In this document: positions 36,886 through 47,272 of the stretch, one piece after another
Layout of the letters: the number at the start of each line of letters is the position of its first letter
Numbering within the stretch: the stretch's first letter is position 1
Assembly: GCA_963749535.1 (NCBI GenBank)
Contig: CAVVNF010000012.1
Span: forward strand, 1 to 64,000
DNA length: 64,000 nt
Source: Chersky-299 sp963749535
GTDB taxonomy: Bacteria; Actinomycetota; Thermoleophilia; RBG-16-64-13
Direction: 5' to 3'
Notes under the pieces: model-generated
Database searches by the model: none
The model's input: only the letters and a program-made list of their open reading frames with translations
Told to the model about the DNA's origin: nothing
Translations under genes and position numbers: made by a program

Positions 36886-38232
36886 CTACTTAGAGCGTCG
36901 AACCGCGTGATCGGCGCACTTGGACACAAAACGCTGACCCATTCCCGGACGGCTCGCCAGATGAACGAAAACCCGGGAACACAGGAGTGACGAGCTTGCG
37001 GCGCCCTCGAGCTGCCCGTCTCCGAAGCCCGGGCCGCGAAGGGTAAGAGGGGGCTCCCAGCCTGCCGAGGAGTTGACGATCTCCGCGTCGGAGGCCGCCC
37101 AGGCCTTTACGGTCTCACCGCGGGCGAGTAGCAGGGTGTCTCTTTCCGCGGTGACGTCTATGTACGCGGGCTGGTCCAGATCCCAGAGGATCTCACCGTC
37201 GGCGGGGACCACGTCGGCGAGTTCGAGGGTCCTGCCGAGCGAATCCTGGATCTTGCTGAGCAGGCAGAGCATGCCACCACCAAGCGCCAGGGTCGGCAGC
37301 CCCTCACGAATGCGCTGGCGGATGTCGCGCAGGAGAGATTGGTTCATCGCGATGTCGGGGAGAACATCCACCCACAGATTCCCGGCCATGACCAGTCCGG
37401 CGGCCTCCTGAGGAAGACGCGGGTCGCTCACGAGATCGAGCCTGCTCACGTGCGCTCCAGCCGATCGGAGGATCTCGATGGAATCCCTGCTCCAAGGCGT
37501 GAAGCCTGGGCCGCCGGCCACCATCACCAAAGGCCCTTCGGCGCCGCGATCGAGGAGCCAGGTCTGAGTTGAAAGAAATCCTCGCTGGCCTGCCAATGCT
37601 TCCAAGCCTTGAACGTCCACCTGCCGCGAGACCGATTCCAGCAGAGTCGGGTCTAGAGGTAGCCCCCATGCACCCGGCGCAGTCGCGTCCCAGCTCGGCC
37701 CGTCCCCATTGAAGAGGCAGCCGACCACCGGCACATTCTCCTGCGCCAGCACCCGTCGGAGCAGTTCGCAATGGTCTTGATCGTCCACACCCGAGAGCAG
37801 CGCTCCCGCAAGATTGATGTCTTTGAGTCGCGCCCTGAGGCCGGCCACAAGCGCCCCCAGCCCAGTGCTCCAACCGCGGCAGTCGAGCACGACGACCACC
37901 GGACAGTCGAGGACCTTCGCGACGTCCACGGGCAGCCAAGCGGCTCCTTCCCGGGAATCCAGCAGGCCCAGGGTCGACGAGAGCAAGGACAGTTGTGCCC
38001 CCCTCGTGGCCACGTCGTATAGACCTAGGAGCGTTTCCTCGTCGTAGAGCGCAGGATCGAGGAACGCGGCGCCCTCCCACCTATCCCACGCGGCGGCCGG
38101 ATTAAGCGGACCAAGGTGGTGATACCGGACCCGCCGCCCCTGAGCTGTGGCGATCTCGGCCACAGCGGCTGTCACCGCGTTGGCCAGGCCGGTGCGGTGA
38201 GTGGGCGCCAACAGGATCCGCGGGACGGACAT
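36886..38232 (-). CDS. Degenerate CobB/CbiA-like (cobyrinate amidase family) protein
   Basis: 448 residues. Layout follows CobB/CbiA: an N-terminal dethiobiotin-synthetase-like domain (ILLAPTHRTGLANAVTAAVA, VVVVLDCRGWSTGLGALVAG, LAGALLSGVDD, VPVVGCLF) and a C-terminal glutamine-amidotransferase-like domain (GLVMAGNLWVDVLPDIAMN, LPTLALGGGMLCLLSKIQDS). The P-loop lacks its Lys (GLANAVT instead of GxGKTT) and the amidase nucleophile Cys of AECGG is replaced (LALGGG). It is unlikely to be an active a,c-diamide synthase; a repurposed role is possible. A corrinoid adenosyltransferase lies at the far right of the window. Confidence 0.65.
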   Translation of the reverse strand: MSVPRILLAPTHRTGLANAVTAAVAEIATAQGRRVRYHHLGPLNPAAAWDRWEGAAFLDPALYDEETLLGLYDVATRGAQLSLLSSTLGLLDSREGAAWLPVDVAKVLDCPVVVVLDCRGWSTGLGALVAGLRARLKDINLAGALLSGVDDQDHCELLRRVLAQENVPVVGCLFNGDGPSWDATAPGAWGLPLDPTLLESVSRQVDVQGLEALAGQRGFLSTQTWLLDRGAEGPLVMVAGGPGFTPWSRDSIEILRSAGAHVSRLDLVSDPRLPQEAAGLVMAGNLWVDVLPDIAMNQSLLRDIRQRIREGLPTLALGGGMLCLLSKIQDSLGRTLELADVVPADGEILWDLDQPAYIDVTAERDTLLLARGETVKAWAASDAEIVNSSAGWEPPLTLRGPGFGDGQLEGAASSSLLCSRVFVHLASRPGMGQRFVSKCADHAVRRSK

Positions 38233-38440
38233 GGGCTATCCCCTGCAATGGAGCGACTGCCATTGAAGACTACCCCCAACGGCCGATCGGTATCAACCAT
38301 ATCAGGTTCAGAATGGCCGCGGGCGGGGACGCGGCCCGGTGAGTGCCAAAGATATGGCTGGAAACCCTGCACGTTTGCGGCCCGCCGCAACGCGGTACGC
38401 CATTAAGGTTAGGGACCGGTCAACGAACAGGAGCGTCCAC

Positions 38441-38800
38441 ATGCTGAAGAAGACTAGGTTTCCGGTGATCATGTTGCTGGTCGCAGTCCTGGCCCTCGTG
38501 GCTTTGGCGGCGGTGTCTTGCGGTGGCAGTGCTACCACGACCACCAGCGCTTCGGGCACCACCAGCCCCGGAGTCACTTCCGGCACCACGGTCACCTCAT
38601 CCGCCTCCGGCGCCGTTAACGCGGCCGCTCTGTTCGCGCAGGAATGCCAGGGGTGCCACGGCTACATCCCGACCGGGAGCGCCGACGTTGTGAAGGCCGT
38701 CCTCGAGAACGGCAAGGGGGGCATGCCGTCCTTCGCGGGCAAACTGACTGCCGATCAGATCACGGCCCTGGCCAACTACGTCGCGTCAGGCGGCAAGTAA
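38441..38800 (+). CDS. Small c-type cytochrome, predicted lipoprotein
   Basis: 119 residues, ATG 38441 with CAGGAG upstream. A signal peptide (PVIMLLVAVLALVALAA) ends at a lipobox-like AVSC, followed by a Thr/Ser linker. The class I cytochrome c domain has CQGCH (heme attachment), a Met ligand in GGMPSFAGKL and the C-terminal helix ADQITALANYVASGGK. It is a monoheme electron carrier on the outer face of the membrane. The partner is unknown; no oxidase or reductase lies beside it. Confidence 0.9.
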   Translation: MLKKTRFPVIMLLVAVLALVALAAVSCGGSATTTTSASGTTSPGVTSGTTVTSSASGAVNAAALFAQECQGCHGYIPTGSADVVKAVLENGKGGMPSFAGKLTADQITALANYVASGGK

Positions 38801-38850
38801 GGCCGGCCTGAGCAACTCGTGCATACTGGTGACGACGCGTGTTACGAGAA

Positions 38851-38884
38851 GAACCCGCCCTCTTCCGGGGGCGGGTTCGTTTTT
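38851..38884. terminator. Bidirectional intrinsic terminator between the cytochrome gene and gyrA
   Basis: Stem AACCCGCCC / GGGCGGGTT with a 7-base loop, then CGTTTTT on the plus strand. Read on the minus strand it is followed by TTCTTCTC, so it may also stop gyrA transcription. Confidence 0.85.
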
Positions 38885-38951
38885 CGGCTGGCTTTCGACC
38901 CTTTCCCTACCGGGCGTTCAGACGAGGCGGGCTCAACGTGACCCGGTTGCG

Positions 38952-41547
38952 CTAGAGGTCGTCGTCGGGCTCCAGATCACCCGGCTCTTCCGGCTCCTCT
39001 TCGTCGAACCCTTCCTCTTCGAGCCCATCGGAGCCCTGGAGATCCAGGTAGTCGTCCGGCGGATACTCTTCCGATCCTATGTGGCCGTTGGCAACCCCGC
39101 GACCGTCGCCGTTCGCATCTGAGCTCGTGACGACGCGGGCCATGCTGGAGACCTTGTCGGCGCCGCGCAGGTTCATGACCCGCACGCCCATGGTGTTCCG
39201 TCCGGTGGTCCGAACGCTCACGACCGGGACCCGAATGACCGTGCCTTCCTGGCTGATGATCATGAGTTCATGGTTGTTGCGCACAGAGGTCACGCCCACG
39301 AGATCTCCCCTGTCCGGGCTGTCCTTGATAGTTATGACGCCCTGGCCCCCGCGCCTATGGGTGGGGTAGCTCGACGCCGGGGTCCGCTTGCCATAGCCGC
39401 CGCTCGTCACGCACGAACAGGTCCGCGTCGTCCTCGGCGACCGCCATGCCGATGAGAGAATGGCCAGGCGGGATGCGCATGCCCATCACTCCGGTCGTGT
39501 TGCGGCCCATCGGACGCACGTCGTACTCGTTGAAGCGGATAGCCTTGCCTTCAGAGGACACCAGGATGAGACCGTCGTGACCGGTGGTGTGCCGCACCGC
39601 CACCAGCTCGTCGTCGTCGGCTAGGTTGATGGCGATGATGCCGTCCGCTTTCAGCGTGGTCGCATAGTCGAGGAAGCGGGTCTTCTTGATGATGCCTTGT
39701 TTAGTGGAGAACACCAGATACTTGGCATCGGTGTAGTCCTTGGTGGCGATGACGGCCTTGATCTTCTCGCCCTGGGCAAGTGGCAGGAGATTGGCCACGT
39801 GCCGCCCCTTGCTCTGCCGGCTCCCCAAAGGTAATTCATGCACTTTCACCCGGTAGATCTTCCCGCGCGAGGTGATGAACAGCAGGAAGTGGTGTGTCGT
39901 GGTTATGAAGAGGTGCTCGATGTAGTCGCCCTCTTTGAGATCCATCCCCATGACCCCGATGCCGCCCCGGTGCTGCGTGCGGTAGGTCGAGACCGGCAGG
40001 CGTTTGACGTAACCCGAGTTGGTGATGGAGATGACCATCTCCTCTACCGCGATCATGTCTTCTATGTCGATCTCGTCCTCGGAGGGCAGGATCTCCGTGC
40101 GGCGATCGTCGCCGTACATCTGCTGGATCTCCAGGAGCTCTTCCTTGATCACGTCGTAGACACGGGCTTCACTCGCCAGGATGTCCTCCAAATAGGCGAT
40201 GCGCTCGAGCAAGTCGCGATGCTCTTCCTCGATCTTGTGGCGCTCGAGAGCGGTGAGGTTGCGCAGGCGCAGATCGACGATAGCCTGAGCCTGCTCGTCG
40301 GAGAGCCCAAAGCGTGCCGTGAGGCCCATCTTGGCAGCGTCCGTGTCTTCACTGGAGCGGATGATGCGTATGACCTCGTCGAGGTTGCTGATGGCGACCA
40401 GCAGGCCTTCCAAGATGTGGGCCCGCTTCTTGGCTTTGTCGAGCTCGAAGCGGGTCCGCCGGATGATGACATCCTTTTGGTGCGCGATGTAGTAGCGCAG
40501 CACGTCGCGCAGGGTGAGGGTCTTCGGCACCCCGTCGGCCAGGGCCAGCATGTTGACCCCGAACGTGGACTGCATCGCCGTATGCTTGAACAGCTTGTTG
40601 AGCACCACCTTGGGGATGGCCTCGCGCTTCAGCTCGATGACGACCCGCATGCCCGAACGGTCGGATTCGTCGCGCAGGTCGGAGATCTCCGAGATCTTCT
40701 TCTCCCGCACCAATTCCGCGATCTTCTCTATGAGTTGGGCCTTGTTGACCTGGTAGGGCAGCTCGGTGACGATGATGGCCGTCTTGCCCTGTTTGATCGG
40801 CTCGGTGTGAGCCCGGGCCCGCACCACCACCCGGCCGCGGCCGGTCTCGTAGGCTTCGCGGATGCCTGCGTGCCCCATGATCAGACCGCCCGTGGGGAAA
40901 TCCGGCCCTTTCATGTAGCGCATGAGGTCGCCGCTGGTAAGAGTCGGGTCCTCGATGAGGGCCACGGTGGCACCGATGGTCTCGCGAAGGTTGTGCGGCG
41001 GGATGTTCGTGGCCATGCCCACGGCAATGCCCGAGCTGCCGTTTACAAGAAGATTCGGAAAACGCGACGGCAAGACTTTAGGCTCTTCCCGGCTCTCGTC
41101 GTAGTTGGGCATCCAATCGACCGTCTCGGCGTCGATGTCGCGGAGCATCTCCACCGCGATGCGGGCTAGGCGGCATTCTGTATAACGCATGGCGGCGGCG
41201 GCGTCTCCGTCGACGGAACCGAAGTTACCGTGGCCGTCTACCAGTGGATAGCGGATGGAGAAGTCCTGGGCCATCCGCACCAGGGCATCGTAGATTGCTT
41301 GGTCGCCGTGGGGATGGAAGTTTCCCATGACGTCCCCCACGATGCGGGCGCATTTCCGATACGGCCGGTTGGGCTGCACTCCGGCATCGTGCATGCCGAA
41401 AAGGACCCGCCGGTGCACCGGCTTGAGACCGTCGCGCACATCGGGCAGCGCCCGGCCGACGATCACGCTCATAGCGTAGTCGAGGTAGGACGCGCGCATC
41501 TCGTCGGCTATCTCGATCTGCTCTATTCTGCCCTGCAGTGTCTCCAT
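38952..41547 (-). CDS. gyrA: DNA gyrase subunit A (one frameshift near the 3' end)
   Basis: A full GyrA of about 865 residues: RASYLDYAMSVIVGRALPDV, RRVLFGMHDAGVQPNRPYRK, the active-site Tyr in AAMRYTECRLARIAVE, and beta-propeller repeats in the C-terminal domain including the GyrA-box region (QHRGGIG). The long frame stops at 39355. The family sequence continues in the next frame (TSGGYGKRTPASSYPTHRRG). Removing one C near 39399 joins them (LFV-VTSGGYGKRT), and the total is one base too long. The extreme C-terminus is a long acidic tail (EEEGFDEEEPEEPGDLEPDD). Together with GyrB it introduces negative supercoils; it lies 73 bases downstream of gyrB. Confidence 0.95.
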
Positions 41548-41620
41548 GCCTCAGTCCTATCGCTCGAGGCGCCCGACGGCGACCCCGCCAGACCGGTGCT
41601 TCACGGGCAGCCGCGCGCCG

Positions 41621-43758
41621 CTATACATCCAGGTTGCGAACATAGCGTGCGTTCTGCTCGATGAAGTCCTTCCGCGGTTCCACCTTGTCGCCCATCAGAG
41701 TGGTGAAGACCTCGTCGGCTATTGCCGCATCTTCCACCGTTACCTGAAGAAGCGTGCGCTTGTCCGGGTTCATGGTGGTCTCCCACAGTTGCTCCGGGTT
41801 CATCTCCCCGAGGCCCTTGAAGCGCTGCATGGTGATGCCCGTGCGGCCTATGCGTTCCAGCAGCTGTTCTAGTTGCTGGTCGTTGAAAGCGTAATAATCC
41901 TGCCGCTTGTGCGCCACCTTGTAGAGAGGAGGCTGAGCGATGTACACGTAGCCCGCGTCGATGAGCTCCGGCATGCTCCGGAAGAGGAACGTGAGGATGA
42001 GCGTCCGGATGTGCGACCCGTCGACGTCGGCGTCGGTCATGATGATGAGTTTGTGGTAGCGCGCGTTGGTCAGCTCGAACTCTTCCGCCAAGCTGGTGCC
42101 GCAGGCGCTGATGATGGCCTGGATCTCCGTGTTGGAGAGGATCTTGTTGAGCCTGGCCTTCTCCACGTTGATGATCTTGCCGCGCAACGGAAGGATCGCC
42201 TGGAAGCTGCGGTCCCGCGCCTGTTTTGCCGAGCCGCCGGCTGAGTCTCCCTCTACCAGGTACAACTCGCAGGAGGCCGGGTCGCGGATGGAGCAGTCGG
42301 CCAGCTTGCCGGGAAGTGTCGTGTTCTCGAGGACGCTCTTGCGCCGGGTGAGATCGCGCGCCTTTCGTGCGGCCATGCGCGCGTGCGCCGCCTGAACGGT
42401 CTTCGCGATTATCTGCCGGCCATCGGAGGGGTTCTCTTCCAGGAATTCCGCAAACTTCTGGTTCACTACGGCCTCGACGAAACCGCGGATCTCCGAGTTA
42501 CCCAGCTTGGTCTTCGTTTGCCCCTCGAACTGGGGATCCCGCAGCTTCACGCTGAGAATGGCCACGAGTCCCTCACGCACGTCCTCGCCGCTGAGATTCT
42601 CTTCTTTCTCCTTGAGGAATCCCTTGGAGCGCGCGTAGTCGTTGATGGTGCGGGTGATCGCCGCCCGGAAGCCCGAGAGATGCGAGCCCCCCTCGTGCGT
42701 ATTGATGTTGTTCGCGAACGAGAACACGTTGTCTATGTAGCCGGCATTCCACTGCATGGCCAACTCCAGGGAGTGGTCGGCCTCTTCTCCCTCGAAGTGG
42801 ATGACTTTGGGATGAATGCCGTCTTTCTGCGCATTTATGTGTTTCACGAAGTCGATGATCCCGCCGTCGTAGCAATAGGCGACCGATTTCGGGTCAGCAC
42901 GTTCTTGCCCGACGTTGCGGTGGTGTCGCACCCCACCTCTCTGTCCGCAGGCCCGACGGCTGACGGATCGGCTATCTTGCCGGCTTCTGTGGCTTCTGCA
43001 GCCCCGGCCCCGTCCGCCGCGGCCACGGGGACGGCAGGCGGACCATCTCCGCATGGTTCGGGCTGAGCCTCGTTCTCGTTGTAGTAGTCATCGTCGACCC
43101 CCAGCGCGGAAATCTCCTCGCCGGTTTCCTCCCGCTCGTCGGCGAGAGAGATGCGGAGCGACCGGTTGAGGAACGCGACTTCGCGCAGGCGCTGCGACAG
43201 AGTGTTGAAGTTGAACAGGAGGTCGTCGAAGATCTCGGTATCCGGCCGGAAATGGATGGTTGTCCCGCTGTAGTCCTTGCACGTGCCGAGATTCTCCAGT
43301 TCGGTCACGGGCACGCCGCGAGCGTAGTGCTGGCGGAAACGATGGCCGTCGCGGCACACTTCCACCATCAGCCACTCCGACAGCGCATTGACCACGCTGA
43401 CGCCGACACCGTGAAGCCCGCCGGAGACCTTATAGCCTTCGCCCCCGAACTTGCCGCCGGCGTGGAGTTTCGTCATGACGATCTCCAGCGCCGAACGGTC
43501 GTATTGGGGCATGACCTTCACCGGGATGCCACGGCCATTGTCGATCACCCGCACGGATGAGTCGGCGCATATGGTGACGTCGATACTGGTGCAGAAGCCG
43601 GCCAAGGCCTCGTCCACCGAGTTGTCAACCACCTCGTACACCAGGTGATGCAGACCTCGGTGCCCCGTCGACCCTATGTACATGCCGGGGCGCTTCCGCA
43701 CCGGCTCTAGACCCTCAAGGACCTGGATATCGCCTACGTCGTATGTGTGCTCAGCCAA
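41621..43758 (-). CDS. gyrB: DNA gyrase subunit B (one frameshift)
   Basis: GHKL ATPase: EVVDNSVDEALAGF, DNGRGIPV, GGLHGVGVSVVNALSEWL. The TOPRIM part has ELYLVEGDSAGGSAKQARDR and IMTDADVDGSHIRTLILTF, with a normal C-terminus (MQRFKGLGEMNPEQLW). The frame breaks near 42895; YCYDGGIIDFVKHINAQ continues in the second frame. The length is 2 mod 3, so one base is missing or two are extra. Between LADEREETGEEIS and YDGGI lies a 60-70 residue Ala/Gly/Glu-rich insert where most GyrB have a short loop. The gene is complete apart from this. ATP hydrolysis drives the strand passage done with GyrA. Confidence 0.95.
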
Positions 43759-44060
43759 TCGGTCGAGACCTCTCTGTTTTGGTGCCCCTACTTCTTTGAA
43801 TCGCCGCGCAAATCATCTCCGGTCGAACACCCGGCGTGCCTTGCCGTCCCGCGGCTGTTCGCGCGCAGGGAGAACGGAGGTGCTCCCGAGATACTGGAAA
43901 CAGAACCGATCTCCGCCGCGGGAAGGTGCGATTCGTGGTCCACACATGATACCACACAGGGGCGCTTTCCGTTCGGGAATTTACGCTCTGAGCGTACTTT
44001 TCTCCGCGGACGGAGTGCGCTGCGGCCGATAGTCTGCGCGGCCCATGCCGAGGCGCCCGA
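43759..44060 (-). promoter_or_regulatory. gyrB upstream region with a perfect inverted repeat
   Basis: A 302-base gap between dciA and gyrB. It contains the perfect 15-base inverted repeat TACGCTC-T-GAGCGTA at 43982-43996 and, closer to gyrB, a possible -10 (TATCAT on the minus strand, about 43950) without a good -35. The palindrome could be an operator for the gyrBA operon. I see no coding frame of note. Confidence 0.4.
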
Positions 44061-44666
44061 TCACTCGTCTCGGTGCGCGGCGAAGGCCGCTTTCATCGCC
44101 CTGAGGATCTGCTCACGCAGCCTCGCGTCTCCGCATGAACGCTCGACTTCTTCGAGGGCGGCCGCTTGTTCCTCGTTCGGTTCGAACGCTGCGGCAGCGA
44201 CCGGCTCCAGTCGCTCTTCCCGACATGCGGAAGGAGCCTGGGCCCCTGTCTCCCAGCCGGCGTGACGGAAGACCATCTCCCGCACGGCGTCCTCTCCTAG
44301 CGACCGGTTCAGTCGTTCTTGGATCTGCTCGCTCATGAGCTGGAGCGTCTGCCCCCACACCGGCGACGAGGTCGCCACGACGAGCCTGCCTTGCCGGAGC
44401 TGAAGGGGTTGTGTGTTGGCCGCGATCTCCGCGCCCACCGCTTTCGCCCATACTTCGGCCACGCCGTGTTCCAAGCCGTTCTTCACCCCGCCCGCTCGCT
44501 GCTGCCCGGGCACGGTCGCCACCCTTCCGGACTTTCGCGGAGCCACATCAGGTCGACCGTTGCGTGTCGCGTCCGGCGGTTTGTCGTCCGCGTCCGACGA
44601 GAACACCTGGCCCAGCAGGTCGCCCAGGCGCACGAAGTCGGCCCCGTCCTCCGGTGTGCGGGTCAC
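44061..44666 (-). CDS. dciA: DciA (DUF721) replicative helicase-loading protein
   Basis: 201 residues from GTG 44666. The conserved DUF721 core is VAEVWAKAVGAEIAANTQPL then GRLVVATSSPVWGQTLQLMS and EQIQERLNRSLGEDAVREMV. N- and C-terminal flanks are low-complexity. DciA helps load DnaB and replaces DnaC/DnaI in many phyla. The recF-dciA-gyrB order is that of actinobacteria. It starts 45 bases after the recF stop. Confidence 0.85.
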   Translation of the reverse strand: MTRTPEDGADFVRLGDLLGQVFSSDADDKPPDATRNGRPDVAPRKSGRVATVPGQQRAGGVKNGLEHGVAEVWAKAVGAEIAANTQPLQLRQGRLVVATSSPVWGQTLQLMSEQIQERLNRSLGEDAVREMVFRHAGWETGAQAPSACREERLEPVAAAAFEPNEEQAAALEEVERSCGDARLREQILRAMKAAFAAHRDE

Positions 44667-44711
44667 GGCGCGGTCCCAGCGCCGATCATCGGGTAGTCCC
44701 GGTGAGAGCCA

Positions 44712-45824
44712 TTACCCGGTCCCCAAGGGCGCGCCGCTGTTGCCGCAAGCCGCCGGGAATAGCTCGACAACGTGCGCGTGACTCAATTCGCCGGAAGAGA
44801 AGTAGCGCAAATCGGTGGTTGTGATCACGGTCTGCCCACCTTGGGCCAAGAAGTCGATGAGGGCCCGACGCCGGCTTTCGTCCAGCTCGCTCATGACGTC
44901 ATCCAGCAGCAGCAGCGGTTTCTGCGGGGATCCGCACAGGTAGGCCCACTCGGCCAGCACGAGAGCAAGCAACGCCGCCCTTTGCTCGCCCTGGGAGGCA
45001 CAATCCCGCATGTCGAGCTCCTGGCGAACGAGACGGAAGTCGTCACGGTGGGGGCCAAGGTGAGTGAAGGTCCGCTGCTGGTCTGCCGCGCGCGAAGAGG
45101 AAAGGCGAGCTTCGTACTCCGCCTCGTCCATGTCCGCCACGTTGGTGCGGTAGATCAACCGGATCGAGTCCGCGCGCTCACCGGTGAGGAGGTTGTACGT
45201 CTGCTGAAACGCGGTCACGAACGAAGCCAAAGCCGCGCTCCGTCTGCTTACCACGGCCAGGCCGGCCTGGGCGAGGATGCCTTCCCACGGGGCGAAGTGA
45301 TCGCCGGCCTCGCCGAGCCGCGTGGACCGTAGCAGCGCATTCCGCTGACCCAGGGCTTCATCGTACTGGCGAAGGACGCCGCGGTAGTCCGGCTGGCATC
45401 GCGAGCACAGAAGATCCAGGTACTCCCGCCGCCGCCGCGGGCTTCCTTTGATGAGTCGGAGATCGTCCGGCACGAAACTGCGCACGGGGACCATGGCCTC
45501 CCAGCGAGAGAAGTCTTCGAGCGCGGCGCCGTCGGCGGTGACCCTGCGCTCGCCGTCCCGGGTCATGGCGACGGCCGCGGTCCTCGTCGCGCCGGCTTCT
45601 TCCAGGTCTGCCTCCACGCGGAGGAAGTCCTGGCCTCGCGTCATCAGATCGCGGAATGTGCCGGGGCGGAGCATCGAACCACAGAAGACGAGATTCGCGG
45701 CCTCCAGGACCGTTGTCTTCCCGGCGCCGTTGGGTCCGACCAGTACGTTCAGCCCAGGCTCCAACTCCACGTCAAGGTGCCTGCGCGCGCGAAGGTTAGT
45801 AAGACGAAGTGCCCGGACCAGCAA
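44712..45824 (-). CDS. recF: DNA replication and repair protein RecF
   Basis: 370 residues, start TTG 45824 (LVRALRLTNLRARRHLDVEL). Walker A is VGPNGAGKTTVLEAANL, the signature motif lies around QGEQRAALLALVLAEW, and Walker B is PLLLLDDVMSELDESRRRAL. RecF loads RecA at gaps and is co-transcribed with the dnaN-S4 genes (six bases from the S4 stop). Length and motifs are normal. Confidence 0.95.
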   Translation of the reverse strand: MLVRALRLTNLRARRHLDVELEPGLNVLVGPNGAGKTTVLEAANLVFCGSMLRPGTFRDLMTRGQDFLRVEADLEEAGATRTAAVAMTRDGERRVTADGAALEDFSRWEAMVPVRSFVPDDLRLIKGSPRRRREYLDLLCSRCQPDYRGVLRQYDEALGQRNALLRSTRLGEAGDHFAPWEGILAQAGLAVVSRRSAALASFVTAFQQTYNLLTGERADSIRLIYRTNVADMDEAEYEARLSSSRAADQQRTFTHLGPHRDDFRLVRQELDMRDCASQGEQRAALLALVLAEWAYLCGSPQKPLLLLDDVMSELDESRRRALIDFLAQGGQTVITTTDLRYFSSGELSHAHVVELFPAACGNSGAPLGTG

Positions 45825-45830
45825 AGACGC

Positions 45831-46172
45831 TCACGCCCCCCGGCGGCGGGGCGAGTCCGGCGGGGATCTCCGGGAGCCGGCACTCTCGACCCTGGCGGCT
45901 GTACCCGCGGTCCCGACGGAGCCGGCTCGGCGGGCTTCCGTGCCGTCAGGGTCGCCCGCGGCCCCCCTATCCTCCACTCGGAGTTCAGTTCCCGAGATCT
46001 CGACGACGTCGCCGGCCAGGAGCTTGCGCCCGCGCCGCTGTTCCGTCTCGCCGTTCACCTGCACACCGCCTGAAAGGATGAGGTTCTTCGCGTCGCCACC
46101 ACTGCCTACGGCACCAGCGACTTTCAGGAATTGCCCCAGATTGATGGGGAGCGAGACCGAGACCGCGGTCAT
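45831..46172 (-). CDS. S4-domain RNA-binding protein (YaaA/RlbA-like)
   Basis: 113 residues. The S4 core is LPINLGQFLKVAGAVGSGGD, AKNLILSGGVQVNGETEQRR and GRKLLAGDVVEISG. A Gly/Ala/Arg-rich tail (about 70-113) follows. The ATG overlaps the dnaN stop by four bases. This small S4 protein between dnaN and recF is a standard origin-region gene; it binds RNA (ribosome-associated), exact role unknown. Confidence 0.88.
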   Translation of the reverse strand: MTAVSVSLPINLGQFLKVAGAVGSGGDAKNLILSGGVQVNGETEQRRGRKLLAGDVVEISGTELRVEDRGAAGDPDGTEARRAGSVGTAGTAARVESAGSRRSPPDSPRRRGA

Positions 46173-47272
46173 TCGTTCAGGCGTATGGGCATGACCAGAT
46201 AGAGGAAATCGTCCCCGGCGCCTTTCACCAACCCCGGCCGCAATGGGCTGATGAGACGCAGATAGACCGGTGACTCTTTCACCGCCGCCACACCAGCCTC
46301 CAAGAATTCCGGATTGAATCCGATCTCGAGGTCCTCGCCCTCATAATGGATCGGCAACACTTCCCGGGCCCTGCCCACATCCTGTGATTCAGCGGATACG
46401 GTGAGGGTGTGATTCGAGAACTGGAGACGGAGCGGCGCGTTCTTCTGAGCCAGCAGACCGACACGCCGTATCGCTTCCAGCATCTCCTCCCGGTCGACCG
46501 CGACCTCGTAGTCGAACGTCTCAGGGATCAATTGCTTGTAGTTAGGGAACTGACCGTCGATCAAGCGCGAGATAATCGATATACCGCCCAGCTCGAACAA
46601 GACCTGGTTCTCCGTGGGCATGATCTTGATGCGCTCGTCCGAGACGGTCGCCGCCACTCGGGACAACTCAGTGAGGGTCCGCGCAGGGATGATCACCTGC
46701 AGTTTCTCCGCTACCGAGGATTCTACAGGCGTCTCTTTTACGCTCAGCCGATAGCTGTCGGTGGCCACCATCCTTACCGAGTTCTTTGAGAACTGGATCT
46801 GCACTCCAGTGAGGACCGGGCGAGTCTCGTCGCGTGACGCAGAAGGAGCGACCCGGTCGACGGTCTCGATGAACGCCGCCTTCTCCACCGTAAAACCCCC
46901 CTCGGGAAAGACCGGGAATTGCGGGAAATCCACCGCAGGCAACGAGTGCAGGAAAAACAGCGACTCGCCCGCTCGGATCTCCACTTGGGTCTCTCCCGGT
47001 TTCTGCTCTATCACTACGTCGCCTATGGGCAGCTGACGAGCGATGTCTGTGACTATCCGCGCCGGCAGCACCAGGGCGCCTGGTTGCTCTACGCGTGCAG
47101 TGAGCGGCGCTTTTATCGAGATCTCCATATCCGTCGAGCAAACGACTACTTTCTCTTGGCCGGCATCCACCAAGACCCCGGACAGAACTTGGATTGAACT
47201 GCGAGACGACACCGCCTTATTGGCAACAGCGAGACATTCAACAAGAGAGGGTTTGTTCGTGATGAGCTTCAT
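46169..47272 (-). CDS. dnaN: DNA polymerase III beta sliding clamp
   Basis: 367 residues. MKLITNKPSLVECLAVANKA opens, with VLVDAGQEKVVVCSTDMEIS, VQIQFSKNSVRMVATDSYRL, LIDGQFPNYKQLIPETFDYE and the C-terminal GDDFLYLVMPIRLNE (PMR-type end). Three clamp folds of the right spacing are present. It encircles DNA as processivity factor. It lies 323 bases downstream of dnaA, longer than in most origins. Confidence 0.97.
   Translation of the reverse strand: MKLITNKPSLVECLAVANKAVSSRSSIQVLSGVLVDAGQEKVVVCSTDMEISIKAPLTARVEQPGALVLPARIVTDIARQLPIGDVVIEQKPGETQVEIRAGESLFFLHSLPAVDFPQFPVFPEGGFTVEKAAFIETVDRVAPSASRDETRPVLTGVQIQFSKNSVRMVATDSYRLSVKETPVESSVAEKLQVIIPARTLTELSRVAATVSDERIKIMPTENQVLFELGGISIISRLIDGQFPNYKQLIPETFDYEVAVDREEMLEAIRRVGLLAQKNAPLRLQFSNHTLTVSAESQDVGRAREVLPIHYEGEDLEIGFNPEFLEAGVAAVKESPVYLRLISPLRPGLVKGAGDDFLYLVMPIRLNE

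Noticed and set aside
39838..41169. Long plus-strand frame opposite gyrA
   Set aside because: Shadow frame of gyrA; no homology and no ribosome binding site.
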